From IMG/VR virus record IMGVR_UViG_3300017931_000090, positions 1 through 33,944 of that record: a stretch of DNA of 33,944 nt, one strand, 5' to 3'. The notes beneath the pieces were generated by a model. That model was not told the origin of the DNA and ran no database searches. It saw only the letters and a program-made list of their open reading frames with translations. This DNA is from a virus. Shown here piece after piece: positions 1 through 6,393 of the stretch. A program made the translations under genes and the position numbers. Within the stretch, counting starts at the first letter, position 1. Each line of letters starts with the position of its first letter.

Positions 1-120
1 GCCTGAGGTGCTGGTGCCTCCGTCGCCTGAGGTGCTGGTGCCTCCGTCGCCTGAGGTGCTGGTGCCTCTGTCGCCTGAGGTGCTGGTGCCTCTGTAGCCT
101 GAGGTGCTGGTGCCTCCGAC
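1..120 (-). repeat. 24-bp tandem repeat, five copies
   Basis: Five consecutive 24-bp units begin at 1, 25, 49, 73 and 97, differing at only a few positions and continuing to the window edge. The unit is exactly eight codons. Read on the minus strand it encodes the octapeptide GGTSTSGD, with D/Y and G/R variants. It is in frame with the leftward gene that covers it, so it is a protein repeat rather than a non-coding array. There are no spacers. Confidence 0.93.
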
Positions 121-471
121 GACAAGAGTTCCAGCGGGGGCATAACGGGAGATCAGGGCAGTAGCTTCTTCTCGCGTGCCGAAGTATTCGACGATTGCTT
201 TTGGGACCTTGATCTTGCGGTTAATTTCGACGACCTGCGAAAGTTTGACGCGTGCCACAACCCATGCAGCGTCGCCCCAATTCAGTACTAAGCCATCGCC
301 TGCTCCCCAGAGCAGCCCGTGCAGACCATTGCCGCATCTTGGTTCATCGTTCCAATCAGGACATTCGACCGGACCAGACTTTGGCCAAACAAAACCATCG
401 TAGCTGGTGCCATCTGGATTGCAGGTGCGGAGCATCAGCGCTTCGCCCTTCGCTAGTTTGATTCGTTTCAC
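1..471 (-). CDS. Gly/Thr/Ser-repeat phage protein, partial at the left edge
   Basis: An open frame of 157 codons runs leftward off the window from a GTG at 471-469, preceded by AAAGGAG at normal spacing. The first ~115 residues form a non-repetitive domain with the motifs DGFVWP, CGNGLHGLLWG and KVPKAIVEYFG. The octapeptide repeat GGTSTSGD follows. I recognise this layout from uncharacterised phage proteins in which a CGNGLHG head domain precedes long glycine-rich repeats (DUF7666-like, from memory). The function is unknown. Repeat number probably varies between relatives because the DNA units are almost identical. An ATG at codon 13 is an alternative start, but the Shine-Dalgarno site favours the GTG. 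It is the last visible gene of the leftward group. Confidence 0.8.
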   Translation of the reverse strand, partial: MKRIKLAKGEALMLRTCNPDGTSYDGFVWPKSGPVECPDWNDEPRCGNGLHGLLWGAGDGLVLNWGDAAWVVARVKLSQVVEINRKIKVPKAIVEYFGTREEATALISRYAPAGTLVVGGTSTSGYRGTSTSGDRGTSTSGDGGTSTSGDGGTSTSG

Positions 472-511
472 GGTGTTACGCTCCTTTGTTGCGCCTACTG
501 GCGGGGTTGCG

Positions 512-712
512 CTACATCCAATCGTTTACGAGCCGGCGGATGATTTCGTGAGCAAGGGCATCGTTCTTCTTCATCTCAGGCGTATGCGGCTTTATGGTGC
601 CCCGCGCGACCAGGTGGACAAACGATGCCATGCGCTCAAGCTGCTCAGAGAAATACATCAGCGATTCGATGTGCTTCTTACGCTCTTCCTTCGTTCCACA
701 AAGCTCACACAT
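512..712 (-). CDS. small hypothetical protein with N-terminal CxxC
   Basis: A 66-residue leftward gene with a good AAGGAG site seven bases before its ATG. The product begins MCELCG, a single CxxC pair, followed by a highly charged, mostly helical sequence. One CxxC is not enough for a classical zinc finger unless the protein dimerises or other residues contribute. I do not recognise a family. It lies 40 bases upstream of the repeat-protein gene and 52 bases downstream of the next leftward gene. All three are therefore probably on one transcript from the promoter near 1001-1030. Confidence 0.7.
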   Translation of the reverse strand: MCELCGTKEERKKHIESLMYFSEQLERMASFVHLVARGTIKPHTPEMKKNDALAHEIIRRLVNDWM

Positions 713-764
713 GGCGTGCTCCTTGAGATGCGGGGTTGCGGCCGGGGCCGGTTAGGCGAAAACT

Positions 765-962
765 TCATAGCTTCGATGGGACTGTTTCCTGTATCTCGAC
801 AGCGAGATTGAGGAGACCATGGAAGCCATTCAGCATCTTCTCAACATTTTCCGTTTTGACGCTCGCGCACAGAAAGTCTATCGACACTGTAGGCTGCGCC
901 GTCCCGCGTCCCTCGTTGGACGCCTTAAGATGCAGAGTAAATGAGTGTTGTAACGTGGTCAT
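765..962 (-). CDS. small hypothetical protein, first gene of the leftward group
   Basis: A 65-residue leftward gene whose ATG at 962 is preceded by GGAAGGAAAG. The predicted product is an amphipathic protein with no cysteine pair or membrane segment beyond a short hydrophobic middle. I do not recognise it. Its start lies about 40 bases downstream of the -10 element of a minus-strand promoter, so it would be the promoter-proximal gene of the leftward operon. The short length keeps confidence moderate, but the ribosome site and promoter position support it. Confidence 0.6.
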   Translation of the reverse strand: MTTLQHSFTLHLKASNEGRGTAQPTVSIDFLCASVKTENVEKMLNGFHGLLNLAVEIQETVPSKL

Positions 963-1000
963 TGTGTCTTTCCTTCCCAGATGCTTTCTCGTTCCCCATT

Positions 1001-1030
1001 ACATTACGCACGCCAAATGCCCTTTGTCAA
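1001..1030 (-). promoter_or_regulatory. leftward sigma70-type promoter
   Basis: On the minus strand TTGACA (1030-1025) is followed after 18 bases by TAATGT (1006-1001). The -35 is perfect and the -10 matches at four of six positions. It faces the leftward genes starting at 962. It lies back to back with a rightward promoter at 1087-1114, forming a divergent control region typical of phage early genes. Confidence 0.6.
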
Positions 1031-1086
1031 CACAAATCGTCATAGCCTATACAACTTTCTGTGTACCATTCCCGTAAACACCCAAC

Positions 1087-1114
1087 TTGACAATTCTACA
1101 AATCAGCCTACAAT
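1087..1114 (+). promoter_or_regulatory. rightward sigma70-type promoter
   Basis: TTGACA (1087-1092), a 16-base spacer and TACAAT (1109-1114) form a near-consensus promoter. Transcription would start near 1121 and run through a ~380-base untranslated leader that contains parS and a strong hairpin before the first gene at 1502. It is the best promoter match I found in the window. Confidence 0.72.
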
Positions 1115-1337
1115 TCCGAGTTGTTGGCACCATCGCAATGAGGGGGAAAGGGGGAGCCGCAAGAGGTGCCCCAAAAGTTTCCCCGTTGATGATGACGTTC
1201 CGGCCCATCCTGCCGGTTGTTTGCTGGGCCAGGCAGGGGGTGGTGGCGGGGTGGCACCAGCGGTTTCCATCTCCCCAACAGCAACCCGTCGATTGACGGG
1301 GTTTGGGGCGGGTATCCCCGAAAGAGCCAGTGATTGA

Positions 1338-1353
1338 TGTTCCACGTGGAACA
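1338..1353. promoter_or_regulatory. parS: perfect parS-type ParB binding site
   Basis: The sequence TGTTCCACGTGGAACA is a perfect 16-bp palindrome and matches the widely conserved chromosomal ParB-CTP loading site (consensus TGTTNCACGTGNAACA). It lies in the non-coding control region, not in a gene. Chance occurrence of one given 16-mer in 34 kb is of order 1e-5. I found no second full copy in the window and no parA or parB gene. The site would therefore have to use the host's ParB or a ParB encoded outside the window. Confidence 0.9.
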
Positions 1354-1457
1354 ATCGAGGCTCAAAGGCATTCCGCGGGCCGAGGATAGAGGCCCATTTC
1401 CGAAGCTGGAGACGCAGGCTGCTTGAACACGCAGAAGCAACGGACCAGCACAGACGA

Positions 1458-1484
1458 GGGGCAGCTCTTTACCGGGCTGCCCCT
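1458..1484 (+). terminator. strong hairpin, possible attenuator or terminator
   Basis: GGGGCAGC (1458-1465) pairs perfectly with GCTGCCCC (1476-1483) across a 10-base loop. An additional A-T pair at 1457/1484 extends it. The following bases, TCTGTTT, are only moderately T-rich, so termination may be partial. It ends just before the GGAGG ribosome site of the gene at 1502, a position suited to attenuation or antitermination. Confidence 0.55.
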
Positions 1485-1501
1485 TCTGTTTGGAGGGTTG
1501 A

Positions 1502-1930
1502 TTGGCTCACGTTCAGCAGATCCAGACAGGCCTGAAGGTCATCACCCATGTCCACGGCCGGGTCTACCGCCAGCAGCCGGGCCAGAGCCGAATCCAGACG
1601 ACCGCGGCGCGGATCCAGCCCAAGGCGGTGCAGCGGCGCCGGGTATGCCTGCTCTCGAGCCGCGACGCGCGCTGGCTGACCGAGTACCAGATTGCTCAGC
1701 CGTGCTTTGGACCCGGCTGTTGCCACGCGCACCACACGCGGCGGGAGATTGAGCGGCTGGTGGCGGCCGGCATCCTGGTGTGGGTGGGCGCTGGGCAGAA
1801 CGTGGCGACCTGGCCCGACGATTACCGCTGGATCAGCCGGCGATCGGGAGGGTTTTCGGTGCTGCAGTTGGTGGACATGCGCCGGATGCCGGATCGCAAG
1901 CATTTGGCGAAAATCACCCAAAACGCTTGA
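1502..1930 (+). CDS. hypothetical basic protein, possibly winged-helix
   Basis: A 142-residue gene read from a TTG at 1502, with GGAGGG ending five bases upstream. The product is basic (RRR near residue 46, several R/K pairs). From about residue 55 it has a helix, a cysteine/histidine-rich linker (CFGPGCCHAHH, residues 68-78), a helix with the pattern RREIERLVAAGIL, and a strand-turn-strand. That resembles a winged-helix DNA-binding domain, but I see no decisive family motif. It is the first rightward gene after the divergent promoters and parS, where phages often keep a regulator or partition accessory. Function is inferred from shape and place only. Confidence 0.6.
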   Translation: MAHVQQIQTGLKVITHVHGRVYRQQPGQSRIQTTAARIQPKAVQRRRVCLLSSRDARWLTEYQIAQPCFGPGCCHAHHTRREIERLVAAGILVWVGAGQNVATWPDDYRWISRRSGGFSVLQLVDMRRMPDRKHLAKITQNA

Positions 1931-1963
1931 AAACAACGCAATAGGAGCCTCGTAGGGGCGTCG

Positions 1964-2233
1964 ATGAGCACTCAGCCAACCCCCAGCACGGCGAAAACGT
2001 CAGAGCTTATCGTGTTTCCGATGCTCGACGCTTACCAGTGTTCTCGGTGCGGGGAGACGCTCGAGGTGCCCAAGTTCGCCATCCTGGCCGGGGCAGCCAA
2101 GCCGGTGAGGATCAAAGGCGACCCGCTGAATCACCTGCTGTGGTTCGAAGAGCAGGCGGCCAAGCACCAGGCGTGTCCAGTTCGGGAACGCCGGAGCTGG
2201 CTGGACGAGATCAGGGTGTGGAGGCCGGCATGA
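1964..2233 (+). CDS. small zinc-type hypothetical protein
   Basis: An 89-residue gene with AGGGG about five bases before the ATG. It contains YQCSRCGETLEV, a CxxC typical of half a zinc ribbon, at about residues 25-35. It also has HLLWFEEQAAKHQACP, which supplies possible further Cys/His ligands (His, Cys near 69 and 73). A small CCHC-type metal site is plausible. The stop overlaps the next start (ATGA), indicating translational coupling. Family not recognised; many phages encode small one-finger proteins like this. Confidence 0.7.
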   Translation: MSTQPTPSTAKTSELIVFPMLDAYQCSRCGETLEVPKFAILAGAAKPVRIKGDPLNHLLWFEEQAAKHQACPVRERRSWLDEIRVWRPA

Positions 2234-2337
2234 GCCCTGTGGTTCTTGGCCTGGCCGTGATCCTGCTTTACGTCGGCGTGCTGGTTGTCGTTATCTTCAG
2301 ATCTTCGAAAGCCAAACCCAAGGAGCACAAGCCATGA
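2230..2337 (+). CDS. 35-residue single-pass membrane protein
   Basis: A short gene read from the ATG that overlaps the upstream stop (ATGA) and ends in an ATGA overlap with the next gene. The product has a hydrophobic segment of about 20 residues (VLGLAVILLYVGVLVVVIF) and then a lysine-rich tail. This gives an N-out, C-in membrane peptide by the positive-inside rule. Function unknown; exact coupling on both sides argues that it is really translated. Confidence 0.65.
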   Translation: MSPVVLGLAVILLYVGVLVVVIFRSSKAKPKEHKP

Positions 2338-2816
2338 GCAGCACCGCAACACCGCACCTCCGCCCGGAGGAAGTATTTGGCATCGCCAAGAAAATGTATC
2401 TGGAACTTGAAAAGTACAACATCAATGACCATTCCGCCATAATCTCGATGGAACACGCGATGTGCGTGCATCGGGAAAACCGGATGAAGATGGACATGCA
2501 ACAGGCACAGATCGACGCGCAAGAGGCAGCGATGGACGCGGCGCGGAAGGCGCACGCCGAGGCGCAGGTCCTGCGGGAGGCGAAGATCGCCGGCGAGATC
2601 CGCAAGGTGGTCGAGGAGCCCGCGTCTCAAGCGATGGGTGGGATGAGGGATAATCCAAAGCCGCCGCGGCTGTCGATCGTGCTGGACAGGCCGTCGCCGG
2701 ATGCACACCTCGGCGCCAGCGAGCAGGGCCAGCCCAGCGCGGCCGACCTGGACGCCGATGCGGCCGAGAAACAGGCTGCTGCGCAGACGGCGGCGCCTGC
2801 GGAGGTTCTCCAATGA
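2334..2816 (+). CDS. coiled-coil hypothetical protein
   Basis: A 160-residue soluble protein. Residues ~50-95 form a long Ala/Glu/Gln/Lys-rich helix (QAQIDAQEAAMDAARKAH and onward), probably a coiled coil. A Pro-rich linker and an Ala/Asp-rich, low-complexity tail follow. The start overlaps the upstream stop by ATGA, and the stop overlaps the next start in the same way. I recognise no domain. It is part of a four-gene coupled string between the leader region and the HNH gene. Confidence 0.7.
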   Translation: MSSTATPHLRPEEVFGIAKKMYLELEKYNINDHSAIISMEHAMCVHRENRMKMDMQQAQIDAQEAAMDAARKAHAEAQVLREAKIAGEIRKVVEEPASQAMGGMRDNPKPPRLSIVLDRPSPDAHLGASEQGQPSAADLDADAAEKQAAAQTAAPAEVLQ

Positions 2817-3118
2817 GCGGCCGAACTACACTGCCCAACAACGCCGAGGTTGTCCCGGGGATTGTGGCCGGAATCTACTGGCCGAAGGTTCGAAACGGCT
2901 GCTGGACCGACCAGAACGACATCTTGCTGCGGATTCCCAAGGACAAGGGCGTCGACTGGATGTTTGCGGTCGCAGCCGGGCGAGACAACCCTCTTCCGGC
3001 GGCTGAGATCATGGCCGCCTGCCAGGCGTGGCCTGAAGGGTGGACAGAGGTCAAGCGGGCTGGCGGGGCGTACCCCACGTCCAAGGATGAAGAAGAGATC
3101 GAAGGAGTTCCAGTCTAG
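2813..3118 (+). CDS. hypothetical protein
   Basis: A 101-residue soluble protein translated from an ATG overlapping the previous stop. Motifs visible are GIVAGIYWPKVRNGCW, WMFAVAAGRDN and ACQAWPEGWTEVKRAGG. The regular alternation of aromatic and small residues suggests a compact alpha/beta domain, but I cannot name a family. It is the last gene of the small coupled string; base composition drops sharply just after it, where the HNH insertion begins. Confidence 0.68.
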   Translation: MSGRTTLPNNAEVVPGIVAGIYWPKVRNGCWTDQNDILLRIPKDKGVDWMFAVAAGRDNPLPAAEIMAACQAWPEGWTEVKRAGGAYPTSKDEEEIEGVPV

Positions 3119-3130
3119 TGATCGCTCGAC

Positions 3131-3160
3131 TTCGCATTTCACTTTGTTATTGTGTACAAT
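3131..3160 (+). promoter_or_regulatory. possible own promoter of the HNH gene
   Basis: TTCGCA (3131-3136), an 18-base spacer and TACAAT (3155-3160) lie in a short AT-rich stretch before the HNH gene. The -10 is good and the -35 poor. If used, transcription would begin near the ATG at 3167, giving an almost leaderless mRNA. That would fit the absence of a Shine-Dalgarno site. Confidence 0.35.
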
Positions 3161-3166
3161 GGTGGA

Positions 3167-3715
3167 ATGTACAACAAATCAGCCAACAAGCCCAAAGCAG
3201 ACCCGACCGTTTATTCCGACCAGCATGGCTTTTACCGGCGCATCCCGCTTACGCGGGACCAATACGCTATAGTGGATGCGCATCGTTTCGATGAACTATG
3301 CCGCTTCAACTGGTACGCCCAGTTTGCCCAACACACGAAAAGCTTTTACGCTCGCAGGGCTGAGTGGGATCCGGAAACAAAGAAAAACCGCACTGTTGGA
3401 ATGGTTGCTCAGATTTGCGGGGAAAAAGAGATACGCGACCATGCCGATGGCAATACGCTCAACAACCGGGAGTACAACCTGCGTCCGGTTTCGGAATCGC
3501 AAAACGCTTGTAACCGTAAAGTCCGCAGTAATAGTAAGAGCGGATTTAAGGGGGTAACTTGGCACAAACGGCAAAAGAAATACAATGTTCGGATTACGGT
3601 TCTCGGCAAGACCATCGAACTAGGATCCTGCACAGACCCCAAAAAGGGAGCCGCAATCTACAATGCTGCAGCGGTTGTTTATCATGGACCGTTCGCCAAG
3701 TTAAATATTATTTAG
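3167..3715 (+). CDS. HNH endonuclease with C-terminal AP2 domain
   Basis: A homing-type DNA endonuclease of the HNH-AP2 class. From the N terminus, it has a region typical of these proteins (IPLTRDQYAIVD), then the HNH core DHADGNTLNNREYNLRPVS. The AP2-type DNA-binding domain follows (SGFKGVTWHKRQKKYNVRI to GAAIYNAAAVVYHGPFAKLN). The nuclease His-Asn-Asn pattern is present. The upstream Met-His-Arg seen in many relatives is replaced by MVAQ, so activity may be altered. An in-frame GTG at 3152 would add five residues; neither start has a clear ribosome site. The gene is markedly more AT-rich than its neighbours, consistent with a mobile gene. Its end overlaps the leader of the next gene in a different frame. 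Confidence 0.85.
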   Translation: MYNKSANKPKADPTVYSDQHGFYRRIPLTRDQYAIVDAHRFDELCRFNWYAQFAQHTKSFYARRAEWDPETKKNRTVGMVAQICGEKEIRDHADGNTLNNREYNLRPVSESQNACNRKVRSNSKSGFKGVTWHKRQKKYNVRITVLGKTIELGSCTDPKKGAAIYNAAAVVYHGPFAKLNII

Positions 3716-5232
3716 CCTTTATTTTATTTCTTCCTCTTACGTCTCATGCGCAATTCGTGACACTTACCGGGGTTATTCAATCCAGCAACGGACTTCCAGC
3801 CTCGAACTACACGATTTCATTTGTTCCGAATCAATTTGGATTTATAGCTGGGATTGGAGTTGTCGTTAATAACCAAAGTTACTGCGGCACCGATCCTCTC
3901 GGCGCTGTCGTTGGCATCACCAATCCCCAGCAGCCCTCCCTCAACACCCCCTCCTACTCAGGCGGCACGCTCGCCGCGGCCAACTACTTTGTTGAGTTTG
4001 CCTGGTACACGTCCACCGGGACGGTGACGCAGGTCTCGCCCGAGTCGACGGCCCAACTCACAGCCCAGGGCAATCTGCAGGTTGCGCCGCCGTCCATTGG
4101 CTTGCCAGCAGGCGCGGCCGGCATGAACGTCTACATCGGGACGAGCTCCGGCACGGAGACCTACCAGGGCCAGACCACGGGATCCAACGTCTACACCCAG
4201 TCCGTCGCGCTCGTGACGGGCGCCAATCCTCCCGCTTCCAACACCACCATCTGCAAACAGGTTGCGAATGACGCCATCTGGCCCACCGGGACGGGGTACA
4301 CGGTCTCGATGACTGACCCGAGCGGCAACACGCTGCCCGGCTACCCGATGATGTGGCAGTTGCTCGGCCCGAACACAACCATCAATCTTTCCTATGGGTT
4401 GCCGTACTACCACGGCGTTGTGACGTTCCCGGCGCCGATCCTCGCCTCGCCCCAAAACCACGCTCAGCAATCGATCTCGGGACCGCTGTCTCTGGGCAGC
4501 TACTACATGACGGCCGCCGGATTCGGTGTCGGTGTCCTGAGTCCGATCTACGGCGTCGATGTCGAGGGTTCTGGCAACTACGGTAAGATCCACGCCAATG
4601 GCACGATCAATGCCAACGGAGGTTACCTGGTCAACCACAGCGGCGGCACGGCCGGCCAGGGCCTATGCTCGGACGGGACCTCGGTCGATACGTTCTGCAA
4701 CTTCTTGACCAGCGTCACCACGTATTATCAGACAGTTGCGGCGAACGGCACAGCGAAGACTCAGCGGCCAGTACTAAACTTCTCCCCGCGGCTCACGGCG
4801 ACGGACTCAGCATCGCCGGCGGAGACGACGATCGATCTTGCGACCAGCGGAGTGACGGCGGGCAGCTACACCACGCCCAACATCACAGTCGACGCCTACG
4901 GTCGGATCACTACAGCCGCAAGCACGAGCGGTGGCTACACGTCTGGCAACAACGCCAATGGCTACTGGATCAAGGACCCCACCGGCCACATCCACCAATG
5001 GGGCAGCATCACCGGCTCCGCTTCGGTGAGCACGGGGACGGCTGTGACCTTCCCAACAGCCTTCACAACCTCGGCGAGCATCGTGGTCAACGCCACCAGC
5101 ATCACGATCTACAGCAGCGGGATCGGGTTCATCAGCATCGAAGCCACAACGGTGAACACCACAGGATTTACGGTTGAGGTCGGCGCCGAATCTTCGACGG
5201 ATGGCATGTACTGGACGGCCGATGGCTACTAA
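3700..5232 (+). CDS. tail-fibre-like protein with export leader; start codon missing
   Basis: About 510 residues. The C-terminal ~95 residues (GYWIKDPTGHIHQWGSITG onward) match the gp53-like tail-fibre tip pattern. Before it lie beta-rich segments and a module resembling FN3/Ig (residues ~90-170). The N terminus, KYYLAFILFLPLTSHAQF, reads as a Sec signal peptide. However, its first codon is GTT at 3700, where ATG would be expected. No ATG, GTG or TTG lies near it: an in-frame TTG exists at 3559 inside the HNH gene, and the next GTG is at 3757, after the leader. The HNH insertion therefore seems to have removed the native start. Expression may be lost, or use 3559, 3757 or a non-standard codon. 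Coordinates give the signal-like start. Confidence 0.7.
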   Translation, partial: VKYYLAFILFLPLTSHAQFVTLTGVIQSSNGLPASNYTISFVPNQFGFIAGIGVVVNNQSYCGTDPLGAVVGITNPQQPSLNTPSYSGGTLAAANYFVEFAWYTSTGTVTQVSPESTAQLTAQGNLQVAPPSIGLPAGAAGMNVYIGTSSGTETYQGQTTGSNVYTQSVALVTGANPPASNTTICKQVANDAIWPTGTGYTVSMTDPSGNTLPGYPMMWQLLGPNTTINLSYGLPYYHGVVTFPAPILASPQNHAQQSISGPLSLGSYYMTAAGFGVGVLSPIYGVDVEGSGNYGKIHANGTINANGGYLVNHSGGTAGQGLCSDGTSVDTFCNFLTSVTTYYQTVAANGTAKTQRPVLNFSPRLTATDSASPAETTIDLATSGVTAGSYTTPNITVDAYGRITTAASTSGGYTSGNNANGYWIKDPTGHIHQWGSITGSASVSTGTAVTFPTAFTTSASIVVNATSITIYSSGIGFISIEATTVNTTGFTVEVGAESSTDGMYWTADGY

Positions 5233-5305
5233 GTGGGCCAAGCGCGCCCTCATCGCGGCAGCATTCCTCGCCTTCACGGTCTTCTGCGTGTGGGCCAGCC
5301 TTTAA
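5222..5305 (+). CDS. 27-residue membrane peptide
   Basis: A tiny gene starting inside the last codons of the fibre gene (its ATG overlaps the upstream TAA region) and ending 30 bases before the next gene. The product has a basic N terminus (MATKWAKRA) and a single hydrophobic stretch, LIAAAFLAFTVFCVWASL. No ribosome site precedes it, so expression would rely on coupling. It could be a genuine micro-membrane protein or a chance ORF. Confidence 0.4.
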   Translation: MATKWAKRALIAAAFLAFTVFCVWASL

Positions 5306-5334
5306 TCCATTCAATTCAAAGGAGAATCGTCACC

Positions 5335-6279
5335 ATGCGTACATTCGCTCGGAGCTTTATCGTCGTCGCGCTCATCGCACTGGTCGCCATTTGCGCGGCC
5401 CCCGTAGCGGTGGCGCAGGGCAACCAAACCTTCATGCAGCGCTGGTACTTCGCCTCCGACTTCGGTCAGTGGGCGGTTCGCGGCCAGCAGGCCAACACCT
5501 ACCAGTGGTCCCCGGGCACCGTCTGCCTCGTGAGCCCCACGGGCAGCGCCGGAGCGGCCTTCTTCCCGTTCGCCACCAATGCCCCGGTCGAGATCGTTGA
5601 CGTCACCGGCCCGACAACCAACAACGAGGTTGTCACCCCGTCCGCGGTCACAAACAGCAACGCCTACTGCACGATCGCGGTCTCGCCTGGCAGCAATCAC
5701 TACTCGTTCGACGTGGTTTCAGGCACAGGCGGTCTACAGGAGGTGCTGAACAACATCAGCCGGACGGCGACTGCGCCAGCGATCGTGTGGCTCGACCGCA
5801 ACTGGTACGCGCTGGCCAACTCCGTGCCGAGCACCACGCCGGCGGCGATCATCGCGGCGGCCAAGGGCGGTGTCTCGGCCATCCTGGTCGACGACACCAC
5901 GGCCGGATTCACCTACTACGTGTGGAATGGGTCGGCCTACGCCTCCGGCACCTGGCTCAACACCAAGCCCACCACGGCCTACGGCGCTGCGGTCGGAAGC
6001 CCGACCGGCACGTCCGACACCGGCACGGCGCTGACGGGGATCGTGAAGGTCACCACCGGCACCGGGACCACAGGCATCGTGTTCACGGAAACCTGGTCGA
6101 CCAGCAACCAGTTCGCATACGCCCCGACCTGCACGGTGGTCTTGCTCGGTGCCACAGCTCCGCCAACGCTGACAGTGACGCCCACCTACGCCGGCGGGAC
6201 ACACGCCGTGCTGACGGTCACGGTCGCGTCGGCCATGGCCTCGACGACCCCGTACAGCTTCCAGTGGTCCTGCTACTGA
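5335..6279 (+). CDS. exported appendage-type protein, paralogue of the next tailspike N terminus
   Basis: 314 residues from an ATG with AAAGGAG ten bases upstream. An open frame continues further upstream, but this start has the ribosome site and the signal peptide. The leader (MRTFARSFIVVALIALVAIC to AVAQG, ~29 residues) is a clear Sec signal. The mature part contains FASDFGQW, VTPSAVTNSNAYC, SGTGGLQEVLNNIS and YVWNGSAYASG. The same ordered motifs occur in the first ~200 residues of the 1112-residue protein encoded at 7357, so the two share a duplicated module. The C-terminal ~100 residues are Thr-rich beta-strand repeats. Likely a cell-surface or virion appendage protein; the exact role is unknown. 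Confidence 0.8.
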   Translation: MRTFARSFIVVALIALVAICAAPVAVAQGNQTFMQRWYFASDFGQWAVRGQQANTYQWSPGTVCLVSPTGSAGAAFFPFATNAPVEIVDVTGPTTNNEVVTPSAVTNSNAYCTIAVSPGSNHYSFDVVSGTGGLQEVLNNISRTATAPAIVWLDRNWYALANSVPSTTPAAIIAAAKGGVSAILVDDTTAGFTYYVWNGSAYASGTWLNTKPTTAYGAAVGSPTGTSDTGTALTGIVKVTTGTGTTGIVFTETWSTSNQFAYAPTCTVVLLGATAPPTLTVTPTYAGGTHAVLTVTVASAMASTTPYSFQWSCY

Positions 6280-6283
6280 GTTC

Positions 6284-6362
6284 CCCGCGCAGATTCATTC
6301 GCGGGCCGCGGCTCCAATTCGGAGCCGATCAATGGGCTGGGTTCTCTCAGGAGGCCCAGCCC
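6284..6362 (+). other. three consecutive hairpins between appendage genes
   Basis: Three perfect stem-loops follow one another in the 114-base gap. They are CCCGCG/CGCGGG (6284-6289, 6300-6305), CGGCTCC/GGAGCCG (6309-6315, 6321-6327, 5-base loop) and GGGCTGGG/CCCAGCCC (6334-6341, 6355-6362). None is followed by a T-run, so they are not classical terminators. mRNA stabilisation or processing between the two genes is plausible. Confidence 0.6.
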
Positions 6363-6393
6363 TCACATCTAAGGGACGAGAGGAGCCCCTGAC

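Larger units (their letters stand above)
1115..1501 (+). other. structured non-coding leader between promoter and first rightward gene
   Basis: No convincing gene lies here; the ORFs on either strand lack ribosome sites and look like GC-rich shadows. The stretch is rich in short inverted repeats. CCCGTC/GACGGG with a 4-base loop lies at 1285-1300. The arms GAGCC/GGCTC (1324-1328 and 1359-1363) surround the parS palindrome. GGGCC/GGCCC lies near 1380-1403, and the strong hairpin at 1458-1483 follows. It may be an untranslated leader, a small RNA, or a DNA-level partition or replication region. Confidence 0.45.

Noticed and set aside
1-120. CRISPR array
   Set aside because: Units are directly adjacent with no spacers and are an exact codon multiple in an open frame.
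1103-1354. Minus-strand ORF starting MFHVEH
   Set aside because: Its start is the parS palindrome itself; such peptides are a well-known artefact of parS, and there is no ribosome site or protein-like composition.
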